Source of the DNA: CAZCCV01 sp964497515
GTDB taxonomy: Bacteria > Armatimonadota > UBA5829 > DTLH01
Assembly: GCA_964497515.1 (NCBI GenBank)
Contig: CAZCCV010000016.1
Location: 1-54,419 of the forward strand
DNA: 54,419 nt
Reading direction: 5' to 3'
Under the pieces are notes generated by a model, which searched no databases, was not told where the DNA came from, and saw only the letters and a list, made by a program, of their open reading frames with translations. Positions 26,022 through 33,759 of this stretch are shown one piece after another (the first letter of the stretch is position 1; each line of letters opens with the position of its first letter). The translations under genes were made by a program, and so were the position numbers.

Positions 26022-27479
26022 CTAGGGCGCCACAAACTCTACACCTAAGAATCTGCAGAGCATCTCCAGATCTTTCGTAATATCTCCAAATGCCATTGCT
26101 ACGTGATGTGGGAATCCGTAGTCCAGAATAGCCTGATTAAGCTCCTTATACTTGTCAAACTTGATGTCGGAGGCGATATACTTCAGTCCCTTAGCCGTCT
26201 CGGCACTGCTTTCGCCGCTGAATGCAAGAAGTCTGAACCATCCATCCGGTCCTTGTGACAAACAGATTCCTGTTTTCGAGCCAAACATAAACTGACCGAT
26301 GTTCGCAGGTTGCACATCGCCACCCGCCTGTCGGCTGACAGGATGTAGTGCGATAGCATCACAAATCCCTGTGCATCCGGATTCAGTGGTAGCCATATAA
26401 CCACCCATCCCAACGCCGCAGTGGCCCAGCTGAATGATATTGGAATCAGCAGTGTAGTTGATCCAATCCATACACACCGCCGGCTTGTCGGAGAGCATTG
26501 TGCCCATCGTCTGCGCGATTGCCATCGGCCAGTCGCCTTCGCACGCAACTGCTGCAACATCTCCCTTCACAAGGAGCCACGACTGAGAAATACAAGGCGT
26601 GGGAGGAATTACTTCTCCCTGGAACTCCGGCCAGCAGCGGACAGAACACGATGTGTAACCATTCGCGCGTATGATAGCTCTAAACGCGTGGTAGAATCTG
26701 GCTGCTTGCTCCATTACTTCATCACTTACTTCGATCGATTGGCGTCCTTCTTTCATCTCGGCAGCAGTAGCCTTGACGTCGGCGTCTGTAAATGTGCTCT
26801 CTCCCAGATAGCCCTCTGCTTTGCCAGTCTTGTATACATGCAGAACTGCTGAGAGGTCGACCGTGTCAACACGGGTGCCGAAGCTCTCTGCAAACGCAAG
26901 CTGGTTACCGGTTGCGGAATGGAACCCGCTTGGGGCATCTCCAAATCGCACCACCAGGTCGTTCCTCAGGAACCTGATTGTAGCTGCAACCTTTAGCATC
27001 CGGTGGAAGCCTTCGTTGAACTCGTCGCTTCCGATGCGACCAGGAATGATCTCCACGTGGCGGCCAATCTGTTTTGCCACGTAGTTGTTCATTATCGCAC
27101 CGCACCACGCGTTCGTCGCCCATTCATCACCTTCGGGCTCCGGTTCTGCTATTACAACGAGCGGAGTTTTTGCCAGGTTCGGATGAGTGGCCAGGGTGAG
27201 GAAAACGTGGCCATTCGGAAATGCCACGTTCGATACAACGACTGCATCCACCTGAGCGGCTGCAAAATCGTTGGCTGCTGCGGTGGCCTCGTGCGGACCG
27301 AAAATTCTGCCTCTTATGATCGACTCTTTGTCGATAGCGCCTGAGGCAATCAGGTTGTCGAAATATGCTTTAAGCGCAGCTTCGGTCTTATCCTTGGCCG
27401 CCGGGTTGAATACCTCTATCGAATTGATCAGTACCCCAATCTTTGGCACGGGGCGCTTGGATGATTTAAGTTCCTGCAT
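26022..27479 (-). CDS. L-fucose/L-arabinose isomerase-family sugar isomerase
   Basis: 485 residues. The two-domain fold of the FucI/AraA superfamily is recognisable: N-terminal PKIGVLINSIEVFN, VDAVVVSNVAFPNG, central SCSVRCWPEFQGEV with a likely metal Glu, CMDWINYTADSNIIQLGHCG with likely metal Asp and His, and the C-terminal substrate region GWFRLLAFSGESS. It interconverts an aldose and a ketose, probably arabinose to ribulose in this context. FucI-type enzymes also take D-arabinose, so the stereochemistry is open. The start follows GGAGGAG. The gene lies 109 bp after GH51 and 56 bp before the LacI gene. Confidence 0.8.
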   Translation of the reverse strand: MQELKSSKRPVPKIGVLINSIEVFNPAAKDKTEAALKAYFDNLIASGAIDKESIIRGRIFGPHEATAAANDFAAAQVDAVVVSNVAFPNGHVFLTLATHPNLAKTPLVVIAEPEPEGDEWATNAWCGAIMNNYVAKQIGRHVEIIPGRIGSDEFNEGFHRMLKVAATIRFLRNDLVVRFGDAPSGFHSATGNQLAFAESFGTRVDTVDLSAVLHVYKTGKAEGYLGESTFTDADVKATAAEMKEGRQSIEVSDEVMEQAARFYHAFRAIIRANGYTSCSVRCWPEFQGEVIPPTPCISQSWLLVKGDVAAVACEGDWPMAIAQTMGTMLSDKPAVCMDWINYTADSNIIQLGHCGVGMGGYMATTESGCTGICDAIALHPVSRQAGGDVQPANIGQFMFGSKTGICLSQGPDGWFRLLAFSGESSAETAKGLKYIASDIKFDKYKELNQAILDYGFPHHVAMAFGDITKDLEMLCRFLGVEFVAP

Positions 27480-27588
27480 AGCTCCTCCAGGCCGCTTGAT
27501 TCGCAGCCGATTTGATTATGACCTATATTGTATGTCGCGTCCAGAACATCCGACGCACTTGTTTGCAGACGCTTGTTTCAGAAAGACT

Positions 27589-29382
27589 CTACTTGCGCAC
27601 TCTGCACTCAATCGCCGATACCGAGAATGCCGGAAGGGTGACTGTGCCATCTCCCACAGCGAGTCCTACAGTGCGGATTCTATCGGGCACATCGAAATGG
27701 TTCATAATGTCTACTTGTCGCATATCCAGTGTATCGCAGACTACCTCGCCACCAACCGGAACCATTCCAGCAGCAAATTCGCTGAGGTCGAGTTTCACGG
27801 TAACAGGTTCTTTGCTTGCATTCACGGCAAAGAGAGCGACTTCTTTCTTGTCTTCCGATCTACACGCCGTGACGTCGATGTTCTCAGATGTGCCCTCCAC
27901 TGCAACTGGGACAGGTTTCGTGTGGTCGGAGTAGAGTTTCAGCATATAGTAACTCGGAGTTCCGAGAACGCTTGTCATATTAGTCTGAATCATTCCGCTG
28001 CAATAGCTGTTGCACATATTCGATCTGCACGCAACATCGACTACATTCGAGTGGCGATGAAGCAAATTGATGTAATTTCCACCGAATATTGCGGAATCCA
28101 GCGTGTACTGCTTGCCGCGAGGTATCCCCCACGAACCTGCACTGATGTTCCATTCGGTTATCCCGAGTTTGACTGTTCTGTTGGTATGTTTTTTTATCAC
28201 CTTAAGAGCGTGTTCGATACTCTTTTCGTTAGCTTCGAGATCAGGTGAATAATGGTGCGGGCAGGTTACATCCACATATTCACCTATTTTCTGAAAGAGC
28301 TCTGGCGTAGGATCAGACGAGAATATTACTGCATCGGGCTGGGCTTCTCTTACCATTTTGCAGAAGTCGACACACCCGGCAGAATACTCCTCCCCGGCCA
28401 GCTCATTGCCAAGCTGCCAGCATCTCACGTTATACGGTTCGGGGTGACCATTCTCCGCCCGTTTTTTGCCCCACTTTGTGGAAGTGCTGCCGTTGCAATA
28501 CTCAATCAGGTCGCGCGCGCTGTCGACACCGTCGCCGAAGCTGAAGCAGACTATCGGGTCTGCCTCCACAAGCTCGCAGAACTGCAGGAACTCATCTATT
28601 CCTACATCGTTCGAGTGCTTTCTACCCCAGTACGGGTCGGGGAAAGGAACCCTCTGGTCTCTGTCGCCGATGCCGTTTTTCCACTTGTAGCCGCCCGGGT
28701 CGATCAGTGAACCGCCCCAGCGTATTGCTCCGGGGCGTTGTGCTGCAATAGCTTCGACAACGTCTTTTCTCCAGCCCAGAATGCTGTCGACCGGCATCAA
28801 AGAGAGCTTATCTGCCCAAATTATACCTTTACCCGGCACAGCCAGTTCGAAAACTACATTGGAAGCTGTCCCCTTCGATTTCAGCTTGGCTTCGTATTTT
28901 GTCCACTTGCTGCCAGAGACGGGTATGTCTGCCGTAGCAAGAACCATCCATCTTCCGGACGGAAGGAGTGTCTTCAGCACTACCTTTGCAGCAGTATCCC
29001 CTGAACCAGTTCTAAACCAGCCAGAAAACTGATAGGTCTGCCCTTTAATGATTGCGAGTCCGGGTTGGGTTAGCGATGCCGGCGCCGCGAGCCTTGCCGA
29101 ACGTGTGCCCACAAACGGGTTCGATTTATCGTAACTCCAGGAGCCATCTTCTACCCAGTCGCGGTCACAGAAGTTCGGAACACCGGTGTAGTAGCACCAT
29201 TTCACTGCCCTTCCGACTCCTTCAAAGGCTCTATCGTTCAGCATCTCAGCCCACATTCCAGGTACAAGGTCGTCGAGGAGTTCTATGAACCCGCCGTAGA
29301 TCCTGCGAGTGATTCTCCCGTCGTGCATAGGGACGGCTGATACTTTTAGGATTGTGGAATCTGTATTTTGAGTCTGAGACAT
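27589..29382 (-). CDS. GH51 alpha-L-arabinofuranosidase (copy 2)
   Basis: 597 residues, clearly paralogous to the enzyme at 17076-18860 over its whole length. Acid/base E327 is in CWQLGNEL and nucleophile E410 in LGITEWN. The same CBM4/9-like insert is present (QTYQFSGWFRTGSG to IIWADKLSLMP). No signal peptide, so imported arabino-oligosaccharides are the likely substrate. It is the first gene of the leftward pentose transcript, with a strong promoter and an operator 36-78 bp upstream and an AAGGAG ribosome site. Confidence 0.9.
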   Translation of the reverse strand: MSQTQNTDSTILKVSAVPMHDGRITRRIYGGFIELLDDLVPGMWAEMLNDRAFEGVGRAVKWCYYTGVPNFCDRDWVEDGSWSYDKSNPFVGTRSARLAAPASLTQPGLAIIKGQTYQFSGWFRTGSGDTAAKVVLKTLLPSGRWMVLATADIPVSGSKWTKYEAKLKSKGTASNVVFELAVPGKGIIWADKLSLMPVDSILGWRKDVVEAIAAQRPGAIRWGGSLIDPGGYKWKNGIGDRDQRVPFPDPYWGRKHSNDVGIDEFLQFCELVEADPIVCFSFGDGVDSARDLIEYCNGSTSTKWGKKRAENGHPEPYNVRCWQLGNELAGEEYSAGCVDFCKMVREAQPDAVIFSSDPTPELFQKIGEYVDVTCPHHYSPDLEANEKSIEHALKVIKKHTNRTVKLGITEWNISAGSWGIPRGKQYTLDSAIFGGNYINLLHRHSNVVDVACRSNMCNSYCSGMIQTNMTSVLGTPSYYMLKLYSDHTKPVPVAVEGTSENIDVTACRSEDKKEVALFAVNASKEPVTVKLDLSEFAAGMVPVGGEVVCDTLDMRQVDIMNHFDVPDRIRTVGLAVGDGTVTLPAFSVSAIECRVRK

Positions 29383-29417
29383 CGAGGCGCTCCTTACAAA
29401 CTATCAAAAAAGACGCT

Positions 29418-29460
29418 AACAACCGTTTGCATTATAGCCAAGGTGTGCCAGTCAGGTCAA
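29418..29460 (-). promoter_or_regulatory. Promoter with LacI-type operator for GH51-isomerase-LacI
   Basis: On the minus strand TTGACC (29460-29455), 18-base spacer, TATAAT (29436-29431). The operator-like palindrome TGCAAACGGTTGTT (29431-29418) begins at the last T of the -10 box, so a bound repressor would cover the transcription start. The half TGCAA.CGGTTG fits the LacI-family consensus TGnAAnCGnTTnCA. Confidence 0.75.
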
Positions 29461-29607
29461 CCCGAGCGCGTGCCTGCAGCGTGATGTGCGCACAGGGTCA
29501 TCCTAATGACGCCCCGCACACACATTTAAGGTATTAGTCACTCTTACGCCGGTGCTAGAAGGCTGGTTATGCAGGATGTGCGGGCGCCACATTCGGCTGG
29601 CAGGGTC

Positions 29608-29649
29608 TTGACAGAAAGTGCAAAAATCGGTATAATTCAACCGGTTGCA
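29608..29649 (+). promoter_or_regulatory. Consensus promoter with LacI-type operator for aldolase and PfkB kinase
   Basis: TTGACA (29608-29613), exactly 17 bases, TATAAT (29631-29636): a perfect sigma-70 promoter. TTCAACCGGTTGCA (29636-29649) starts at the last T of the -10 box, the same geometry as the divergent GH51 promoter, and fits TGnAAnCGnTTnCA with one mismatch. A perfect promoter overlapped by an operator indicates tight repression with strong induction. Confidence 0.8.
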
Positions 29650-29677
29650 TTGAGTACAATGAGGAAGTGGTGATCCA

Positions 29678-30481
29678 ATGAAAGGCAAAGAACTCAGACT
29701 ACGAAGACTATTTAGCAAGGGCCGTGCTGTAATCCTTCCGATTGACCATCCGGTGTATTTTGGCCCGCTGGACGGAGTAAAGGATCCTAAACAGGTTGTT
29801 AAGGATGCTGCATCCACTCCGGCCGATGGCGTTCTCCTTACAATCGCGACTATGAATCGCGTCGTCGACGTGATTGGTGGCCTGGGAACCATCGCCAGAA
29901 TCGATGGTGCGCATACCCGTCTGGGTCATCACCTGGAGAGGATCCATCAGTTCAATACTGTAGAGCACGCTGTGGCCTCTGGCGCCGATTCCTGTGTTCT
30001 GAACATTTACGTCGGTGCAGATAACGAAGATGAACTGCTTCTGAAACTAGGCACAGTTGGCGAGGAATGCGCTCGCTGGGGAGTGCCGCTCGTTGGCGAG
30101 ATGATCCCTGCTGCTGCTCTTAAGGCGCACTATGGCCCAACCGACAAGAAACTGACGGAAGATGAACTCGCTGACCAGATAGCACTTTCAGCAAGAGTTG
30201 GTGCAGAACTCGGTGCCGACCTTGTTAAGGTCAACTACACCGGCTCTCCAGAGAGCTTCCGACGTGTGGTTGAGGGTGCTAATGTTCCGGTCATCGTAGC
30301 TGGCGGGCCGTGCGGAGACTCTATAAACGATCTCCTCCGTATGGTCGAGGAGTGCATCGCTGCTGGTGCTGCTGGTGTATGTATTGGCAGAAATGTTTGG
30401 GCTAGAGAGAATCGCGTAGAGGTGCTAAACGCCATCTGTCGCATCGTTCACGACGGGGTGCCGGCCGAAAAAGCCCTGTAA
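29678..30481 (+). CDS. DhnA/FbaB/LacD-type class I aldolase
   Basis: 267 residues of the DeoC/FbaB/LsrF group of Schiff-base aldolases. PIDHPVYFGP carries the conserved Asp, and the Schiff-base lysine is K184 in DLVKVNYTG; the phosphate loop is VAGGPCGD and AAGVCIGRNVW. It would cleave a ketose 1-phosphate or bisphosphate to DHAP and an aldehyde. It leads the rightward pentose transcript under the consensus promoter, with a PfkB kinase after a broken gene. Ribulose 1-phosphate is a plausible substrate by context; fructose bisphosphate or a 2-amino-heptulosonate reaction are alternatives. Confidence 0.8.
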   Translation: MKGKELRLRRLFSKGRAVILPIDHPVYFGPLDGVKDPKQVVKDAASTPADGVLLTIATMNRVVDVIGGLGTIARIDGAHTRLGHHLERIHQFNTVEHAVASGADSCVLNIYVGADNEDELLLKLGTVGEECARWGVPLVGEMIPAAALKAHYGPTDKKLTEDELADQIALSARVGAELGADLVKVNYTGSPESFRRVVEGANVPVIVAGGPCGDSINDLLRMVEECIAAGAAGVCIGRNVWARENRVEVLNAICRIVHDGVPAEKAL

Positions 30482-30501
30482 GTATTATTGAGATACGCTC
30501 A

Positions 30502-30998
30502 GTGACGCCCAGAGAACGAGTTATGGCTGCTTCTCACGGCACCTATAGCATGTTCGTCGAGAATGAGCTTTGGAAACTGGAGACTGTCCAAGATCCCGAC
30601 AGGTACGACTGGCCTACCTGTGATATCTTCGACTACTCCACAATGAAACAGCAGTGCGAGAAGTATCCGGAGCATGCTATCCTGTTCGAAGGTTCCGATC
30701 TCTTTACAAGGCCGTGTATTCTTCGAGGGATGGAGAATATGATGCTCGATATGTGCCTGAGACCGGATATGACGCACTACATAATGGAGAAGTTTACAAG
30801 CTTTTATTGCGAAGACCTCTCTCGCGCTCTCGAGTCGGTACACCGGAGGATGTGCGCCGCGCTGTTACCGATTGTGTAACGGCAATGGCGCCGGGCGGGG
30901 GTTATATTATTGCACCTAGTCACAATATTCAACCGGACACATCGGTGGAGAATATCGTAGCAATGTACGATCCCTCCCTTAGAGTGTGTCCGGCCTGA
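30502..30998 (+). pseudogene. Uroporphyrinogen decarboxylase-like gene with internal deletions
   Basis: Under 500 bp remain of a gene normally about 1 kb. The start MTPRERVMAAS is the usual N-terminus of URO-D superfamily methyltransferase-like proteins, followed too soon by the mid-protein segment WKLETVQDPDRYDWP and FYCEDLSRALE. The reading frame then breaks near 30840 and the C-terminal end GTPEDVRRAVTDCVTAMAPG..YIIAPSHNIQPDTS continues in another frame to 30998. At least one large deletion and one frame-changing deletion are needed. It sits between aldolase and kinase in the pentose transcript, so its loss does not disrupt the neighbours. Confidence 0.75.
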
Positions 30999-31008
30999 GG
31001 GGGTTCGA

Positions 31009-31962
31009 ATGTCCGTACTCTGTGTGGGACAGCTTGTTGCCGACATTGTTGTTAGACCGGTAGACCAACTGCCAAAGCTGGGAACTACCGTTGGCGTGGA
31101 GGATCTTGAGCTTGTCGCTGGTGGCTGCGCAGCTAATACTGCATCGGTGCTTGCAAAACTAGGCACTGAGACTTCTATTGCCGGACTGGTGGGCAGTGAT
31201 CCATTTGGCGATGTGGTGCTGGCTGATATCTCCAAATGTGGAGTCAATATCGATCCGGTATCAAGGGATGCCGAGGTGTCCACCTCATCGGTGGTAGTAG
31301 TGGTCGGGTCGAATGGCGAAAGATCGTTCCTCTACCGCGAAGGCGGCAACGAAAGCCTGACCGCCGATATGATTTCAGACGAAGCTCTCCGCAAATCACA
31401 GTACGTTCACGTGGGCGGCGCTATGAAACTGCTCAAGTTCGACCTTACAGCGTTTCTGGCACGTGCAAAAGCGATGGGCTGTGTGGTCTCTCTCGACACC
31501 GACTGGGATGTAAGCGGCAAGTGGATGGAGACTATCGAAAAGGCAATCGGGCACATAGACTATCTCCTGACAAACGAAGAAGAAGGACGGATGATCACCG
31601 GAGAAGACATTGCTGAAGACATTGGGCAGAAGCTTCTTCTTGGCGGAGCTAGAGCAGTAGTGGTAAAACGTGGTCATCTGGGTTCGATTGTTGTCAGCAG
31701 AAGCGGAGTAGGGGAATATCCGGGTCTCAAGGTTCTTGCTGTAGATACCACGTGCGCCGGCGATTCTTTCGCGGCCGGGTTTATTCACGGTCTCACAAAA
31801 GGTTGGAGTTTGGACAGATGCGCTTGGTTTGGCAATGCTGCTGGCGCACTGAGTACCACACAAATCAGCCACAGAGCGATAACTTCCTTTGCAAACACAA
31901 TGGGCCTTTTGGAGTCTCAAATGAATGATCTGCAACCCTCTGGTGTTGTCTCACACACCTAG
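31009..31962 (+). CDS. PfkB-family carbohydrate kinase
   Basis: 317 residues, ribokinase fold. The N-terminal PfkB motif region AGGCAANTASVLAKLG and the C-terminal motif DTTCAGDSFAAGF with catalytic D252 are intact; the central VVVKRGHLGSIV is typical. It phosphorylates a hydroxyl of a sugar with ATP. In the pentose locus it is the likely kinase for the ketose made by the isomerase, producing a 1-phosphate for the aldolase. Ribokinase or 2-keto-3-deoxygluconate kinase activity cannot be excluded. Confidence 0.85.
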   Translation: MSVLCVGQLVADIVVRPVDQLPKLGTTVGVEDLELVAGGCAANTASVLAKLGTETSIAGLVGSDPFGDVVLADISKCGVNIDPVSRDAEVSTSSVVVVVGSNGERSFLYREGGNESLTADMISDEALRKSQYVHVGGAMKLLKFDLTAFLARAKAMGCVVSLDTDWDVSGKWMETIEKAIGHIDYLLTNEEEGRMITGEDIAEDIGQKLLLGGARAVVVKRGHLGSIVVSRSGVGEYPGLKVLAVDTTCAGDSFAAGFIHGLTKGWSLDRCAWFGNAAGALSTTQISHRAITSFANTMGLLESQMNDLQPSGVVSHT

Positions 31963-31980
31963 TCATCGGAGGGCAAAAAA

Positions 31981-32002
31981 GGGGCAAGTGTCGGCTTGCC
32001 CT
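31981..32002 (+). terminator. Hairpin after the PfkB gene
   Basis: GGGCAAG (31982-31988) pairs with CTTGCCC (31995-32001), loop TGTCGG, extended by a G-T pair. There is no T tract. The rest of 31963-32149 holds no gene; weak -10-like TTAGAA and TACAAT sequences near 32100 and 32139 could start the riboswitch transcript. Confidence 0.45.
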
Positions 32003-32149
32003 GCCTTCAGATGGAACGAAATGCCCGCTGGTATCGTATTACATATGGTGATGCCTGCCTGCTGAAAGCTTTGTCGTTGTCCGAAAATAGTACTGCAGGT
32101 TAGAAAGAACTTAAGGTTTCGGTAGGTGAACTATTGCCTACAATAAACA

Positions 32150-32270
32150 TGCGAGTGCCGAGTCCCGATTAAACGGGAACGGGGAACCCATTTGGTGGGG
32201 CGAATCCTCGAAGTTGAGGAAGAGTGTCTTCCTACTCTAGCCCGTCAGCTAACCTCGTAGGCACGGGAGG
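32150..32270 (+). ncRNA. c-di-AMP riboswitch (ydaO-yuaA type)
   Basis: The conserved elements of the ydaO-yuaA family appear in order: GTGCCGAGTCCCG, ACGGGGAACCCA, GGGGCGAATC, a variable hairpin (CCTC..GAGG), CTACTC, and the diagnostic CCCGTCAGCTAACCTCGTAGGC. GTGCC (32155-32159) pairs with GGCAC (32260-32264) to close P1. The family binds cyclic di-AMP and usually turns genes off when it is high. The 3' strand of P1 lies only a few bases before the ribosome site, so control of translation is possible; no separate terminator is evident. Confidence 0.9.
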
Positions 32271-32286
32271 AAGAAGGGTAAAGCAT

Positions 32287-32742
32287 ATGAAGCAACTGGA
32301 GCCTACTGGCACGCTCAGCGTTGAGTACCTCGGAGAGGTTATAGTCATCCGCCCAGAAGGGGCATGTGACGACGAGTGTGCTCAAGCCTTGGAAGGAATC
32401 ATAAGGCAGATAGAAGCTGAGCCCGAGAAAGACATTATCCTCGACGCAAGCAAGCTGCAGTACATCGAAACCCCCGGATTCAGATGGATCGTCAACCACT
32501 TTCGCAGGCTGCAGACTATTGGCCGGTCACTCGTGGTAGCCGGACTGGCTGGCCCGGCCGAGCGAGCATTCAGACTTCTGCAATTGGACAAGTTTGTACC
32601 ATCGGTCAAGTCTGTGGATGCAGCAATTGCTAAAGTGAAGGGGGAGGACGCTTCTCAAGACAACGGGAGTTCGGTGTCTAGCGCGCATTTGCATAGTCAG
32701 GCAAGTGAAGAGCACAAGGATGAGAGGCAGCATATTAGGTAG
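32287..32742 (+). CDS. STAS-domain protein under c-di-AMP riboswitch control
   Basis: 151 residues from ATG 32287, preceded by GAAGAAGGG. The STAS fold is visible (GTLSVEYLGEVIVIRPEGACDD, then DIILDASKLQYIETPGFRWI). The position of the usual phospho-acceptor serine reads TPG, so classic anti-anti-sigma switching by serine phosphorylation is doubtful. The C-terminal about 25 residues are Ser/His/Glu-rich and probably disordered. The direct riboswitch control is unusual, since ydaO riboswitches usually precede wall hydrolases and ion or osmolyte transporters. Confidence 0.75.
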   Translation: MKQLEPTGTLSVEYLGEVIVIRPEGACDDECAQALEGIIRQIEAEPEKDIILDASKLQYIETPGFRWIVNHFRRLQTIGRSLVVAGLAGPAERAFRLLQLDKFVPSVKSVDAAIAKVKGEDASQDNGSSVSSAHLHSQASEEHKDERQHIR

Positions 32743-33086
32743 TTGCGGCCTTGCGCTCCTCACTTGAGACTCTCGTCCCAGACAGGAGCCAAGCAAGCTT
32801 GCTGGTTCCTGTGGGCAGCGAGATTTCGTTGCTATTCAACTGTTTCCATACGTGAGAAGACCTTTCTGCCCGTACTAATACCGGAAAACCAGAAAAAGGA
32901 CTTTCAGCCATCACCTGTACACACATCTCGCTCCTGCGCTTGACCGAAGGACTGTGCTCGGTGTATATTGACCGTGTCGAGTGACTTTCGGAGTCTGACA
33001 TACTAATATCTTTTCTGCAATCAGTGTCGCCCATACAGCAGTTGGACAGTGCGAGTGTTAGATCGTTTATTTGCAGGGAGGACTAA
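32743..33086. other. 344-bp gap between STAS gene and response regulator
   Basis: No gene is supported. A compound hairpin lies at 32783-32811 (CAGGAGCC with GGTTCCTG around the palindrome AGCAAGCTTGCT) and is a likely terminator of the STAS gene. A promoter for the two-component genes must lie in the right half but no strong match stands out. AGGGAGG at about 33076 is the ribosome site of the regulator. Confidence 0.4.
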
Positions 33087-33758
33087 GTGCAAAATTCAGC
33101 ACCATCAGGTTCGACCATAACGGTTTTAATAGCTGATGACCACTCCATTTTGCGGGAAGGGCTTCGTGGGCTGTTGGAAGAACACGATGACCTGCTTGTT
33201 GTTGGGGAAGCGGTTACCGGCCGAGATGCTATTCAGAAGGTTCGCGAACTCAAACCCGATATTCTCCTTCTGGATTTGATTATGCCGGAGATGAGCGGTG
33301 TTGACGCATTGGAGGTTATCGGCGTAGAGACTCCCGGAACCAGGACTATTGTTCTTACTGGAGCCGATGACGACGAAATGCTTGCCCGCTCCATACAGGC
33401 GGGAGCCAAAGGGTATCTCCTTAAGGATGCGGCATCCTCCCAGCTCATCGAAGTTATTCGCACTGTGGCAGCAGGCAACTGCTGGCTTCCCCCGGGTCTT
33501 ACAAACAGACTGTTTCAGGGAATCTCCAAGAAACCCGATGTGGATGAGTCCGCACGGCTGTCTCTCCTTACAGCCCGCGAACTGGAGGTTCTAAAACTCC
33601 TCGGTGAGGCAAGATCCAACTCGTCTATCGCGGATGTACTGTTCATAAGTGAGCATACTGTTAAAGTCCACGTAAGCAGGGTTTTGGAGAAGCTGGAACT
33701 GGACACACGCGCCGAGACAATACGTTTTGCGATACGTCACGGCCTGGCAAAGGCATAA
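33087..33758 (+). CDS. NarL/FixJ-type response regulator
   Basis: 223 residues, start GTG 33087 after AGGGAGGAC. The receiver domain has acidic D17/D18, the phosphorylation site D63 (LLLDLIMPEM) and the KGYLLKDA region. The LuxR-type helix-turn-helix is at about 155-220 (LTARELEVLKLLGEARSNSSIADVLFISEHTVKVHVSRVLEKL, shown by its parts LTARELEVLKL and EHTVKVHVSRV). The kinase starts 1 base after its stop, so they form a two-component pair. Target genes are not evident. Confidence 0.9.
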   Translation: MQNSAPSGSTITVLIADDHSILREGLRGLLEEHDDLLVVGEAVTGRDAIQKVRELKPDILLLDLIMPEMSGVDALEVIGVETPGTRTIVLTGADDDEMLARSIQAGAKGYLLKDAASSQLIEVIRTVAAGNCWLPPGLTNRLFQGISKKPDVDESARLSLLTARELEVLKLLGEARSNSSIADVLFISEHTVKVHVSRVLEKLELDTRAETIRFAIRHGLAKA

Positions 33759-33759
33759 T

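Noticed and set aside
27271..28248. 325-codon open frame antisense to the isomerase and GH51 copy 2
   Set aside because: It is the complement of two well-supported genes, has no recognisable domain and no ribosome site.
30960..31010. tRNA-like GGTTCGA near the PfkB start
   Set aside because: No acceptor stem or D-arm can be formed around it; it lies at the end of the broken uroD-like gene.
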